Positions 57,949 through 64,000 of a stretch of 64,000 nucleotides of DNA are shown piece by piece. The notes under the pieces are model-generated. The model was not told the origin of the DNA, did not search any database, and saw nothing but the letters and a program-made list of their open reading frames with translations. Source of the DNA: Paenibacillus jilunlii (lineage in GTDB: Bacteria; Bacillota; Bacilli; Paenibacillales; Paenibacillaceae); assembly GCF_900102965.1 (NCBI RefSeq), contig NZ_FNGM01000022.1, positions 1 through 64,000 on the forward strand. The letters run 5' to 3'. Position 1 is the first letter of the stretch; every line of letters begins with the position of its first letter. A program made the position numbers and the translations under genes.

Positions 57949-60045
57949 ATGAACAAAAAACAGATCATGATGTGGGCGCTTTGCCTCTCCCTTTTGCTGA
58001 TCCCGCTCCAGGCGGCTTCCGCAGCAGCGGCGGTCCCGGGCGACGGAAGGCTGACGTACGAGACAACGTTTACCGGCAGCGACAGTTCACTTACGGGAAC
58101 AAGCTCGCAGCAGCAGTATTTCACGGTCATGGATTACTGGAATGTGCAGGACCTTAAGGTCAATCTGCATTTTCAGATTTCGCAAATCACCGAGGACCAG
58201 ATTTCCAGTGTCACCCTCTCCCTGAACGGCAGTCCGTTCTACTCCTTCAGGCCTTCTTTGCAAAACAACGGGGAGCAGAGTGTGACCCTTCCGGCACCAA
58301 AAAGCTTTTTGAAGCAAGGAGTAAACACGCTGAGCATTCAGGGCTACCTGCGGACAGCCGGGGAGAATAACCAGGTCTGCTACGTAGACAACACACCGGA
58401 TAATTGGCTGCATCTGTTCAACAGCTCCAGTGTTGCGGTAGCCTATATACCCAAAGCCCTGGACGGGGGAATCAGCGATTTCAGCGGGCGCTTCTCCGGT
58501 ATGGATTATGTAAAAAGAGGCCAAAGCCTCCTGAGCGTACCGGACCATGCCACCGGTTCTGAACTGGAGGCGGCCACCTATGCTTTATCGGGCTTCGCCA
58601 AGGCCAATACCTTAGCTGACAAAACACTTCCGCTGCTGCCTTACAGTGAAAAAGCCGTCAGAGACAGGGGGCTTGTGGTGCTGCTGGCCCTGGCGGACCA
58701 TGTACCGGGTAGGCTGAAGCAGCAGCTTGATGCTTCCGTAGACCTGGAAGAGCATGCGCTTATCCAATTGCTGGACAAGGATAGCCAGCCTACGCTGGTC
58801 GTCACTTCCAAAGATGAGAGCCTGCTGATCAAGGCCGGACGGCTGCTCGCCAACCGTCAGCTGGTCAGCCAGATCAGCAGCGACAAAAAGGTCATCGATG
58901 ATGCCACCGATGTGTCATCACCGGCTTTGGCCATCAGCTCCAACGTGACCTTTACCGAAACCGGAGATAAGCTGACCGGTCCGAACCATCAGGAGCAGAC
59001 CTACTTCGTTACGCTGCCTTCGAACCGCTCGATTGCCGATTCCGGTAAAATCAGCCTTGATTTCCGCTATGCGGAGAATCTGGACTTCGGCCGCTCGCTG
59101 GTGACGGTAAGCATTAACGATACACCGATCGGCAGCAAGCGGCTGACCAAGGAGCTGGCAAACGGCGATATACTGAATCTGGCGATTCCGCGGAGCCTGA
59201 ATATCTCCGGCAACTTCTCGGTGACCGTGGCATTTGATCTGGAAATGAACAATCCCATCTGTACTCCGAATACGGGGGAAATGCCCTGGGCCTACATCAG
59301 CAAGGAAACTGCGATGCACTTGAATACCAAGGACCGCACGGATTTGCTGTTCAACAATTATCCGTATCCGTTCCTGCGGGATGAGATCTACAACCATGTA
59401 GCGGTCGTACTTCCGCAGAAAATGGACAACTACACGTACCAGAGCCTGGCGAATATTTTCAACTTGTTGGGTCAATATGCAGGCGGCAATACAGGGGATA
59501 TCCATTACTACACTGATGCTGTCAGTGCAGAGAATCTGAAGAACAATAATATCATCGCCATCGGCTCCTATGCAGACAACAAGGTGATCCGTGACAACAA
59601 TGACAAGCTATATTTCCGTTACAGCAAGGATGGGTCCACGATTCTCTCCAATGAGAAGATCAGCATCGATGAACAGTACGGGGCGGAGATCGGCACGCTC
59701 CAACTGCTGGAATCCCCGTATGGAGGCGGGCGGGGCTTCATGGCAGTGACTGGAGTCAGCACGGAGGAGATGTATCTGGTCTCCAAGCTGATCGCAAGCG
59801 ATAAGGACAAATGGAAGGTATATGGCGACGGGGTGACCGCCGATAAGGACGGCAACGTCAGCGCGTACCGCTTCAAAAAAATTGCAGGAGCCGACAAAGA
59901 CTCTGTAATCGAGCAAATCACGGAACGCAGCGATGTGCTGGGCTTCGTGGTGGCGGTTGTGCTTGCAGTCACGCTGGTGATCGTCTCACTGCTTCTGCTG
60001 CTCCGCAAACATATGAAGAAACGGGGGGATAAGCGTGAGACGTAG
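57949..60045 (+). CDS. YdaN/BcsB-like exopolysaccharide synthase subunit
   Basis: 698 residues. A signal peptide (MMWALCLSLLLIPLQAASAAAA), paired jelly-roll carbohydrate-binding and flavodoxin-like modules of the BcsB type, and a C-terminal TM anchor (VLGFVVAVVLAVTLVIVSLLLLL). Repeated features are VTLSLNGSPFYSF... and VTVSINDTPIGSKRL..., and FDLEMNNPICTPNTGEMPWAYISKET. BcsB guides the emerging polymer outside the membrane. ATG at 57949 with CAGGAGAT upstream; the frame is open from 57880 inside the previous gene. It overlaps the GGDEF-like gene by 11 bases. Confidence 0.88.
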   Translation: MNKKQIMMWALCLSLLLIPLQAASAAAAVPGDGRLTYETTFTGSDSSLTGTSSQQQYFTVMDYWNVQDLKVNLHFQISQITEDQISSVTLSLNGSPFYSFRPSLQNNGEQSVTLPAPKSFLKQGVNTLSIQGYLRTAGENNQVCYVDNTPDNWLHLFNSSSVAVAYIPKALDGGISDFSGRFSGMDYVKRGQSLLSVPDHATGSELEAATYALSGFAKANTLADKTLPLLPYSEKAVRDRGLVVLLALADHVPGRLKQQLDASVDLEEHALIQLLDKDSQPTLVVTSKDESLLIKAGRLLANRQLVSQISSDKKVIDDATDVSSPALAISSNVTFTETGDKLTGPNHQEQTYFVTLPSNRSIADSGKISLDFRYAENLDFGRSLVTVSINDTPIGSKRLTKELANGDILNLAIPRSLNISGNFSVTVAFDLEMNNPICTPNTGEMPWAYISKETAMHLNTKDRTDLLFNNYPYPFLRDEIYNHVAVVLPQKMDNYTYQSLANIFNLLGQYAGGNTGDIHYYTDAVSAENLKNNNIIAIGSYADNKVIRDNNDKLYFRYSKDGSTILSNEKISIDEQYGAEIGTLQLLESPYGGGRGFMAVTGVSTEEMYLVSKLIASDKDKWKVYGDGVTADKDGNVSAYRFKKIAGADKDSVIEQITERSDVLGFVVAVVLAVTLVIVSLLLLLRKHMKKRGDKRET

Positions 60046-60889
60046 CCGCAGCAGCCTTTTTTCCGATCTCGCTTTTCTGGTGTTCCTGGTGCTGAACTTC
60101 ATATGCATCGTCTTTATCGCAGGTTCGCCCGATCATTACATCCAGAACATTATTATTTTGAATATTGCTTTTCTGCTGGCGCTGGTTACCTATTTCACTA
60201 CCGTGACCGCAGGGCTGGTGCTGAATCTGGCGTTTATCTTCGGTTACGGCTTCTTCGTCCTCTACCAGACGGTGTCGGAGGGCGGGACTATTGGCGTTAA
60301 TACGTATTTCTGGCTGATTATGACCCCGCTGCTTACAGTAGTAATCTGGGTGTTTACATCCAGAACCCGGGAGCTTCAGGCCGAAAATGAGCTGCTGGAG
60401 AAAAAAACGGCGAACCTCGCCACTGTCGACGAGAACACCGATCTGCGGAACATCATTTCTTTTCAGAAGGATGCCAGTTTGTTTACGGGAATCTCCACAC
60501 GCTACAGCATTCCGCTGACACTCCTGGTGGTCAAGGTAAAATACTGGAGTGAAATTCGCCGCTTGATTTCGGAGGAGCAGCTGTCTGAGGCGATCTACGA
60601 TGTGTCCAAGCTCAGCCAATCCAGTATCCGCACCAATGATGCGCTGTATCTGCTGGATAAGGAGGATGCCACTTGGGGGCTGCTGCTGTTCACGGACCGC
60701 GAGGGGGCCAAGATTGTCATCGAGCGGATCAAGCTCAAGCTGCAGGAATTGAATGACACGGAATTCTCAGCGAAATACAAGGTGAACCTGGGGCTGAAAA
60801 TCGGGGCTGTGCAATATGAGGCAGAGACGGTTGAGAACCCGTTCGATTTTATATTGCAGGCCAAGAAGCAGTTGGAATACGACGTGTAG
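60035..60889 (+). CDS. YdaK/PssE-like degenerate GGDEF membrane protein, probable c-di-GMP receptor
   Basis: 284 residues. Four TM helices (15-125) and a cytoplasmic GGDEF-fold domain from about 130. The signature itself is lost: the positions of GGDEF are D208-K209-E210-D211-A212, so no diguanylate cyclase activity is expected. The inhibitory-site motif RxxD upstream is kept as Arg199-Thr-Asn-Asp202 at the correct spacing. This is the pattern of c-di-GMP receptors YdaK (B. subtilis) and PssE (Listeria), which switch on the synthase. The start is GTG at 60035 with GGGGGGAT before it. Last gene of the operon; no T-run terminator follows. Confidence 0.88.
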   Translation: MRRSRSSLFSDLAFLVFLVLNFICIVFIAGSPDHYIQNIIILNIAFLLALVTYFTTVTAGLVLNLAFIFGYGFFVLYQTVSEGGTIGVNTYFWLIMTPLLTVVIWVFTSRTRELQAENELLEKKTANLATVDENTDLRNIISFQKDASLFTGISTRYSIPLTLLVVKVKYWSEIRRLISEEQLSEAIYDVSKLSQSSIRTNDALYLLDKEDATWGLLLFTDREGAKIVIERIKLKLQELNDTEFSAKYKVNLGLKIGAVQYEAETVENPFDFILQAKKQLEYDV

Positions 60890-60987
60890 CCTCCCAATGG
60901 AGGACAGCCGTATTTGCATAGATAGCGGTGGGCGCGCTTGCGTGCTCATCGCTGTTTGGCATGTATTGGCTGGGAGACAACTGTACC

Positions 60988-61217
60988 GAAACAACGGCAG
61001 AAATGCCGTTGTTGAAGGCCCAGTGGGCTAGTTGCTTGGAAACAACGGCAGAAATGCCGTTGTTGGGGACCCAGTGGGCCAGTTGCTTGGAAACAACGGC
61101 AGAAATACCGTTGTTGGGGGCCCCGGGGGCAAATTGCTCGGAAACAACGGCAGAAATGCCGTTGTTGAAGGCCCAGTGGGCCAGTTGCTTGGAAACAACG
61201 GCAGAAGTGCCGTTGTG
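60988..61217 (+). repeat. Five-copy 51-bp hairpin array
   Basis: Units start at 60988, 61039, 61090, 61141 and 61192, exactly 51 bases apart. Each has AACAACGGCA and TGCCGTTGTT around a GAAA tetraloop (perfect 10 bp in copies 1, 2 and 4; copy 3 has TACC, copy 5 loop GAAG). A second palindrome, GGCCCA-G-TGGGCC, lies in most spacers. It lies between the GGDEF-like gene and the SDR gene. The remaining intergenic DNA (60890-60987 and 61218-61405) shows nothing definite besides the AGGAGG before the SDR. Confidence 0.92.
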
Positions 61218-61405
61218 TCCCGGGTAAGGGCGCGAGTCTGGACCCGGGGTCCGGGCTGTACTAAAATTAGTTTATCCGCTGCCGATTACTGGCAGCATGA
61301 AAAATAACATTACCGGAACTATCGGTACCGAAACCTGAGCCTCGGCTGCGTGGGCTTCATTCAGGCGAACGGCCCCCGGGGTACCGGAACGAGGAGGCGG
61401 AGAGA

Positions 61406-62194
61406 ATGGATTTGGGTCTTACAGGGAAATCGGTATTTGTCGCAGCAGCCAGCAAGGGGCTGGGACTAGCCACCGCGCTGGAATTCGCACGCGAAGGCGC
61501 GAAGGTGACCATTGCCAGCCGGAACCTGGAGCAGCTTGAAGCGGCCCGGCGGGCCATCGCTGAGGCAACCGGACGCGAGGTGGCCGTGGTGCAGATGGAT
61601 GTGAACCGTCCGGAGGAGATCGGGCGGGCGATTGAAGCCGCCGCCGAATACGGAGGCGGGCTGGATGTGCTGGTCACCAATGCCGGAGGCCCTCCGGGCG
61701 GCGGCTTTGAGGAGATGACCGACGCCGACTGGAACGGCGGCTATGAGCTTACGCTGATGGGCACGGTGCGCATGATCCGCGAGGCGCTGCCTTACTTGCG
61801 TGCAAGCGGCGGGGGCCGCATCGTGGGCGTCAGCTCGGTCTCGGTTAAGCAGCCGATTGGCGGCCTGATCCTCTCGAATGTTTTCCGGGCGGGGGTGAGC
61901 GCGCTGTTCAAGACGCTTGCGACTGAGCTTGCTCCGGAGGGCATCCTGATTAATTCGCTTGCACCCGGGCGCATCGGCACCGACCGGATTCTGCAGCTGG
62001 ACGGCAAGCGGGCGGAGGCCCGCGGCATCTCCCGTGAGCAAGTCGAGCAGGAGGCGCTGGCCCAGATTCCGGCCGGACGAAGCGGAACGCCGGAGGAATT
62101 CGGCAAAGCAGCCGTGTTCCTGGGCTCGTTTGCGAATACCTACATTACCGGCCAGTCTCTGCTGATCGACGGCGGGATGGTGAAGTCACTGTAA
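61406..62194 (+). CDS. SDR family protein with altered active site
   Basis: 262 residues. The NAD(P) motif is AAASKGLGLATALEFAREGAKV; VTNAGGPPGG is intact; SSVSVKQ supplies the catalytic Ser. Where YxxxK is expected the sequence reads LSNVFRAGV, so Ser replaces Tyr and Arg replaces Lys. This matches a known 3-oxoacyl-ACP-reductase-like subfamily with LxSNxxRAG at this position, so the change is ancestral. AGGAGGCGGAGAGA precedes the ATG. The GNAT gene begins on the last base of the stop codon, so they are coupled. Substrate unknown. Confidence 0.88.
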   Translation: MDLGLTGKSVFVAAASKGLGLATALEFAREGAKVTIASRNLEQLEAARRAIAEATGREVAVVQMDVNRPEEIGRAIEAAAEYGGGLDVLVTNAGGPPGGGFEEMTDADWNGGYELTLMGTVRMIREALPYLRASGGGRIVGVSSVSVKQPIGGLILSNVFRAGVSALFKTLATELAPEGILINSLAPGRIGTDRILQLDGKRAEARGISREQVEQEALAQIPAGRSGTPEEFGKAAVFLGSFANTYITGQSLLIDGGMVKSL

Positions 62195-63090
62195 TGGTTA
62201 TGTTCAGAACATTGGGCGAAATTCCGCTGCAGGACACACTCGCTGCTTGGAATGCAGGGTTCCAGGATTACTATGCGAATTTGCAGATGGACTGCAGGAC
62301 GTTCCTGGGCAGGTTCCACCGGGAGGATCTGCTGCCGGAAGAATCCATCATGCTCTATGCGGACGGGCAGGCGGTGGGCTTCACCCTGAACGGCCTGCGT
62401 ACGGTGAACGGCGAAACCATGGCCTGGAACGGAGGGACTGCCGTCCTTCCCGCCTACAGGGGCCAGGGAATGGGCGGACGTTTGCTTGAAGAGAACATCC
62501 GCAGATACAGGCTTGCCGGAGCGCAGACAGCAAGGCTGGAAGCCTTTGTGCAGAACGAGCCTGCGATTGCCCTATATGAAAAGTACGGCTACCGTGGGCA
62601 AGGAACGACGCTGTTCTACACATTGGACGGTGAGCTTGCCGTTCCAGCAGAGTCTGAACAAGCTTCCGGGGGCTATGAAGAAGCCGGCCTGCAGATTCGT
62701 GAATGTGCAGCTGCAGAAGCGGCCGCGCTGCCGTTCTACGACTATTCCGGTCCCTGGCAGACCCACTGGCCCAGCCTCAAGGACGGACGCTGTCTGATCG
62801 CCGAGCAAAACGGAGCCGCCCTGGGGTATGTCCAGTTCCGGCGGGTATATTCGGGGACGGGGCAACTCAGCGGGATTCAGCTGTATCCCGGCAAGCTGCG
62901 CGATGACCTCCCTGCCGGGGGGCGGATTATCCATCTGCTGCTTAGCCGTATCTTCAGCTATAGCGGAAGCGGGGTCAGCCTGAGCACGGTGCATACCCCG
63001 GCTTCCGACTCTGGAACACGCAGCTGGCTGGAAGCCGCCGGGTTCAGCGTGCGGAGTGAGCTTTTACACATGCAGCGGGTATTGGATTAA
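62194..63090 (+). CDS. GNAT family N-acetyltransferase
   Basis: 298 residues. A full GNAT domain lies at about 1-145 with the acetyl-CoA loop GGTAVLPAYRGQGMGGRLLEENIRRY and LEAFVQNEPAIALYEKYGYRG. The second half (160-298) is a degenerate GNAT-like repeat (GLQIRECAAAEAAALPFYDY, then GTRSWLEAAGFSVRSELLHMQRVL), giving the two-domain layout common in Bacillota. It transfers acetyl from acetyl-CoA to an unknown amine. The ATG at 62194 shares one base with the stop of the SDR gene. Confidence 0.87.
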   Translation: MVMFRTLGEIPLQDTLAAWNAGFQDYYANLQMDCRTFLGRFHREDLLPEESIMLYADGQAVGFTLNGLRTVNGETMAWNGGTAVLPAYRGQGMGGRLLEENIRRYRLAGAQTARLEAFVQNEPAIALYEKYGYRGQGTTLFYTLDGELAVPAESEQASGGYEEAGLQIRECAAAEAAALPFYDYSGPWQTHWPSLKDGRCLIAEQNGAALGYVQFRRVYSGTGQLSGIQLYPGKLRDDLPAGGRIIHLLLSRIFSYSGSGVSLSTVHTPASDSGTRSWLEAAGFSVRSELLHMQRVLD

Positions 63091-63099
63091 TTTAGGTGA

Positions 63100-63128
63100 T
63101 TGACTCAGCGCCCGCGATAGCGTATGAT
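63100..63128 (+). promoter_or_regulatory. Promoter of the L31 gene
   Basis: TTGACT (63100-63105) and TATGAT (63123-63128) with a 17-bp spacer. Confidence 0.72.
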
Positions 63129-63223
63129 AGTATGGCGTGTAAATCTGTGGATTTAGTTATCTCCCAAGAGATCGCTTCATTTTGCCATAGAGATTGTATA
63201 TGTACGGGAAGGAGGTTACTACA

Positions 63224-63472
63224 ATGAAAGAAGGCATACACCCTAAATTCAACCAGGTGATTTTTCTGGATGCCAGCGTAGGTTTCAAATTCCTGAGCTC
63301 GTCCACCAAATCATCCAATGAAACTATGGAATGGGAAGACGGCAACACTTATCCAGTGATCCGTGTGGACTCCAGCTCCGCATCCCACCCGTTCTACACT
63401 GGTAAACAAAGAGATACCGAAACTGGCGGCCGTGTGGACAAGTTCAAACAACGGTTGGCGCAGAAGAAATAA
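63224..63472 (+). CDS. rpmE2: Ribosomal protein bL31, type B (zinc-independent)
   Basis: 82 residues: MKEGIHPKFNQVIFLDASVGFKFLSSSTKSS, then HPFYTGKQRDTETGGRVDKFKQRL. It lacks the CxxC zinc ligands of type A L31, so it is the YtiA-type paralogue used on the large subunit under zinc shortage. The ATG at 63224 follows AAGGAGGT. In B. subtilis ytiA is repressed by Zur; no obvious Zur-type palindrome was seen next to the promoter here. A terminator follows. Confidence 0.95.
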   Translation: MKEGIHPKFNQVIFLDASVGFKFLSSSTKSSNETMEWEDGNTYPVIRVDSSSASHPFYTGKQRDTETGGRVDKFKQRLAQKK

Positions 63473-63486
63473 TAGTTTTACCGCAC

Positions 63487-63539
63487 AGAGGATATTCCGC
63501 AGCCATGCAGATGGTATACGGGAAGTCCTCTTTTTTTTT
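63487..63539 (+). terminator. Intrinsic terminator of the L31 gene
   Basis: AGAGGA pairs with TCCTCT, with partial inner pairing (TTCC/GGAA), then T. Confidence 0.75.
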
Positions 63540-63661
63540 GTACAGTCTGCTTATTTCGCGCGGATAACGGGTATTAATAAGTAGGTGGGAAGTGGAAGGT
63601 GTCAATTATAGCGATTGGAACGGCATGTAATGTGTATTCCGAAAGGTAGTTGATTTCACCC

Positions 63662-63727
63662 ATGTACTATCTGAAAGGCAAAAACAAATCGAGATGGCGT
63701 CGATTGTTTACCGGAAAAGTACCCTAG
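63662..63727 (+). CDS. Possible 21-residue basic peptide
   Basis: ATG TAC to TAG encodes MYYLKGKNKSRWRRLFTGKVP, with 8 Lys/Arg. AAAGGTAG lies 13 bases upstream, rather far. May be chance. The rest of 63540-63770 shows nothing else definite. Confidence 0.2.
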   Translation: MYYLKGKNKSRWRRLFTGKVP

Positions 63728-63770
63728 CCTGTGGAACCTGGCATAACTAAATATTCACTTCTCACCTTTT

Positions 63771-63801
63771 GAAGACTCTGCGGGCTGCCTGCAGGGTCTT
63801 C
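63771..63801 (+). terminator. Hairpin, possible terminator
   Basis: GAAGACTCTGC pairs with GCAGGGTCTTC (one G:T), but only a short T-rich tail follows. Confidence 0.5.
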
Positions 63802-63835
63802 GTTGTGTTGGAGCCAGGCCAAGTGCCGTTCACAC

Positions 63836-63878
63836 AGTAAAACAGCCGCAACCCTCTATTTGCAAGATCGCGGCTGTT
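63836..63878 (-). terminator. Terminator of the minus strand gene at the window end
   Basis: On the minus strand AACAGCCGC pairs with GCGGCTGTT and continues TTTAC. It lies just past the stop at 63905. Confidence 0.75.
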
Positions 63879-63904
63879 GTATAAATAAAAATCGGGGGCA
63901 TTCC

Positions 63905-64000
63905 TTAAAGCTTATTCGCCTTTAGAACCACCTTCAGAGCTGTGCCTGATGGAGGCAGGCTGCGGGTCAGCATGGGGCTATAGAAGCTGATCACTTCGGC
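63905..64000 (-). CDS. C-terminal end of a cut-off gene
   Basis: 31 residues plus stop (TAA at 63905-63907, minus strand), ending AEVISFYSPMLTRSLPPSGT then ALKVVLKANKL. The start lies beyond the window. A terminator follows at the expected distance, so the gene is real. The family cannot be told from this much. Confidence 0.5.
   Translation of the reverse strand, partial: AEVISFYSPMLTRSLPPSGTALKVVLKANKL

Noticed and set aside
60928..61307. Overlapping open frames across the 60988 array (91-99 codons)
   Set aside because: Repetitive ETTAEMPLL- or NNGRNAVV-type products have no ribosome binding site and follow from the 51-bp period.
63100..63223. Zur box upstream of the type B L31 gene
   Set aside because: No palindrome of the Bacillus Zur type could be found by eye near the promoter, although regulation by Zur is usual for this gene.

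Overview
The window looks like chromosomal DNA of a Paenibacillus or close relative (Bacillota). This is inferred from AGGAGG-type ribosome binding sites, frequent TTG and GTG starts, roughly 50-55% GC, many intrinsic terminators, a type B L31 gene, an xpt-pbuX operon under a purine riboswitch, a yda/pss-type c-di-GMP exopolysaccharide operon and an S-layer-homology protein. No rRNA, tRNA or CRISPR array was seen.

Layout. 1-9.9 kb: a UvrC-like GIY-YIG protein, a MerR regulator with a textbook 19-bp-spacer target promoter in front of a secreted FMN/FAD reductase lipoprotein, a permease, an EcsC protein, an ABM monooxygenase and a Bax-inhibitor-1 protein. 10-16 kb: a TetR regulator with matching operators before an NAD-dependent epimerase, a small GIY-YIG protein, and a PEP-synthase/Rph-like phosphotransferase operon with its own TetR. 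16-21.6 kb: a coiled-coil protein, a membrane-anchored polysaccharide deacetylase, an RlmN/Cfr-family methylase, then hairpin repeat arrays. 21.7-34.6 kb: an ATP-grasp/esterase pair, MarR-MFS, FAD oxidoreductase, GreA, two HxlR circuits, SDR, AEC carrier, aldo-keto reductase, MFS and an SLH protein. 34.9-38.2 kb: a basic repeat protein and xpt-pbuX behind what reads as a tandem guanine-PRPP riboswitch. 38.2-48.2 kb: a large multi-domain sensor kinase with a REC-BTAD regulator, an MFS exporter, and a cluster of a GSP-synthetase-like ATP-grasp enzyme, two exported proteins, a DUF350 membrane protein and a K+ channel. 48.5-52 kb: an AT-richer segment that looks acquired (ArsR, MFS, a broken ISL3 transposase). 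52.2-60.9 kb: a six-gene exopolysaccharide operon (YdaJ-, WsfD-, YdaL-, YdaM-, YdaN- and YdaK-like). 60.9-64 kb: a second hairpin array, SDR, GNAT, type B L31 and the end of a cut-off gene.

Repeats are the most unusual aspect. (i) Hairpin families with an exact 51-bp period occur at 19,995-20,537 (11 copies) and 60,988-61,217 (5 copies), with single or diverged members at 13-38, 6,794-6,812 and 19,835-19,972. The two families have different stem sequences but the same geometry, and the stem changes covary. (ii) A separate dispersed 240-330 bp element, built from nested TGGAAAAAGG/CCTTTTTCCA arms, occurs five times plus a fragment, mostly just downstream of terminators. One copy sits between the riboswitch terminator and xpt.

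Regulation is unusually readable: candidate operators can be seen for the MerR, one TetR, MarR, ArsR and one HxlR regulator, each beside its likely target gene.
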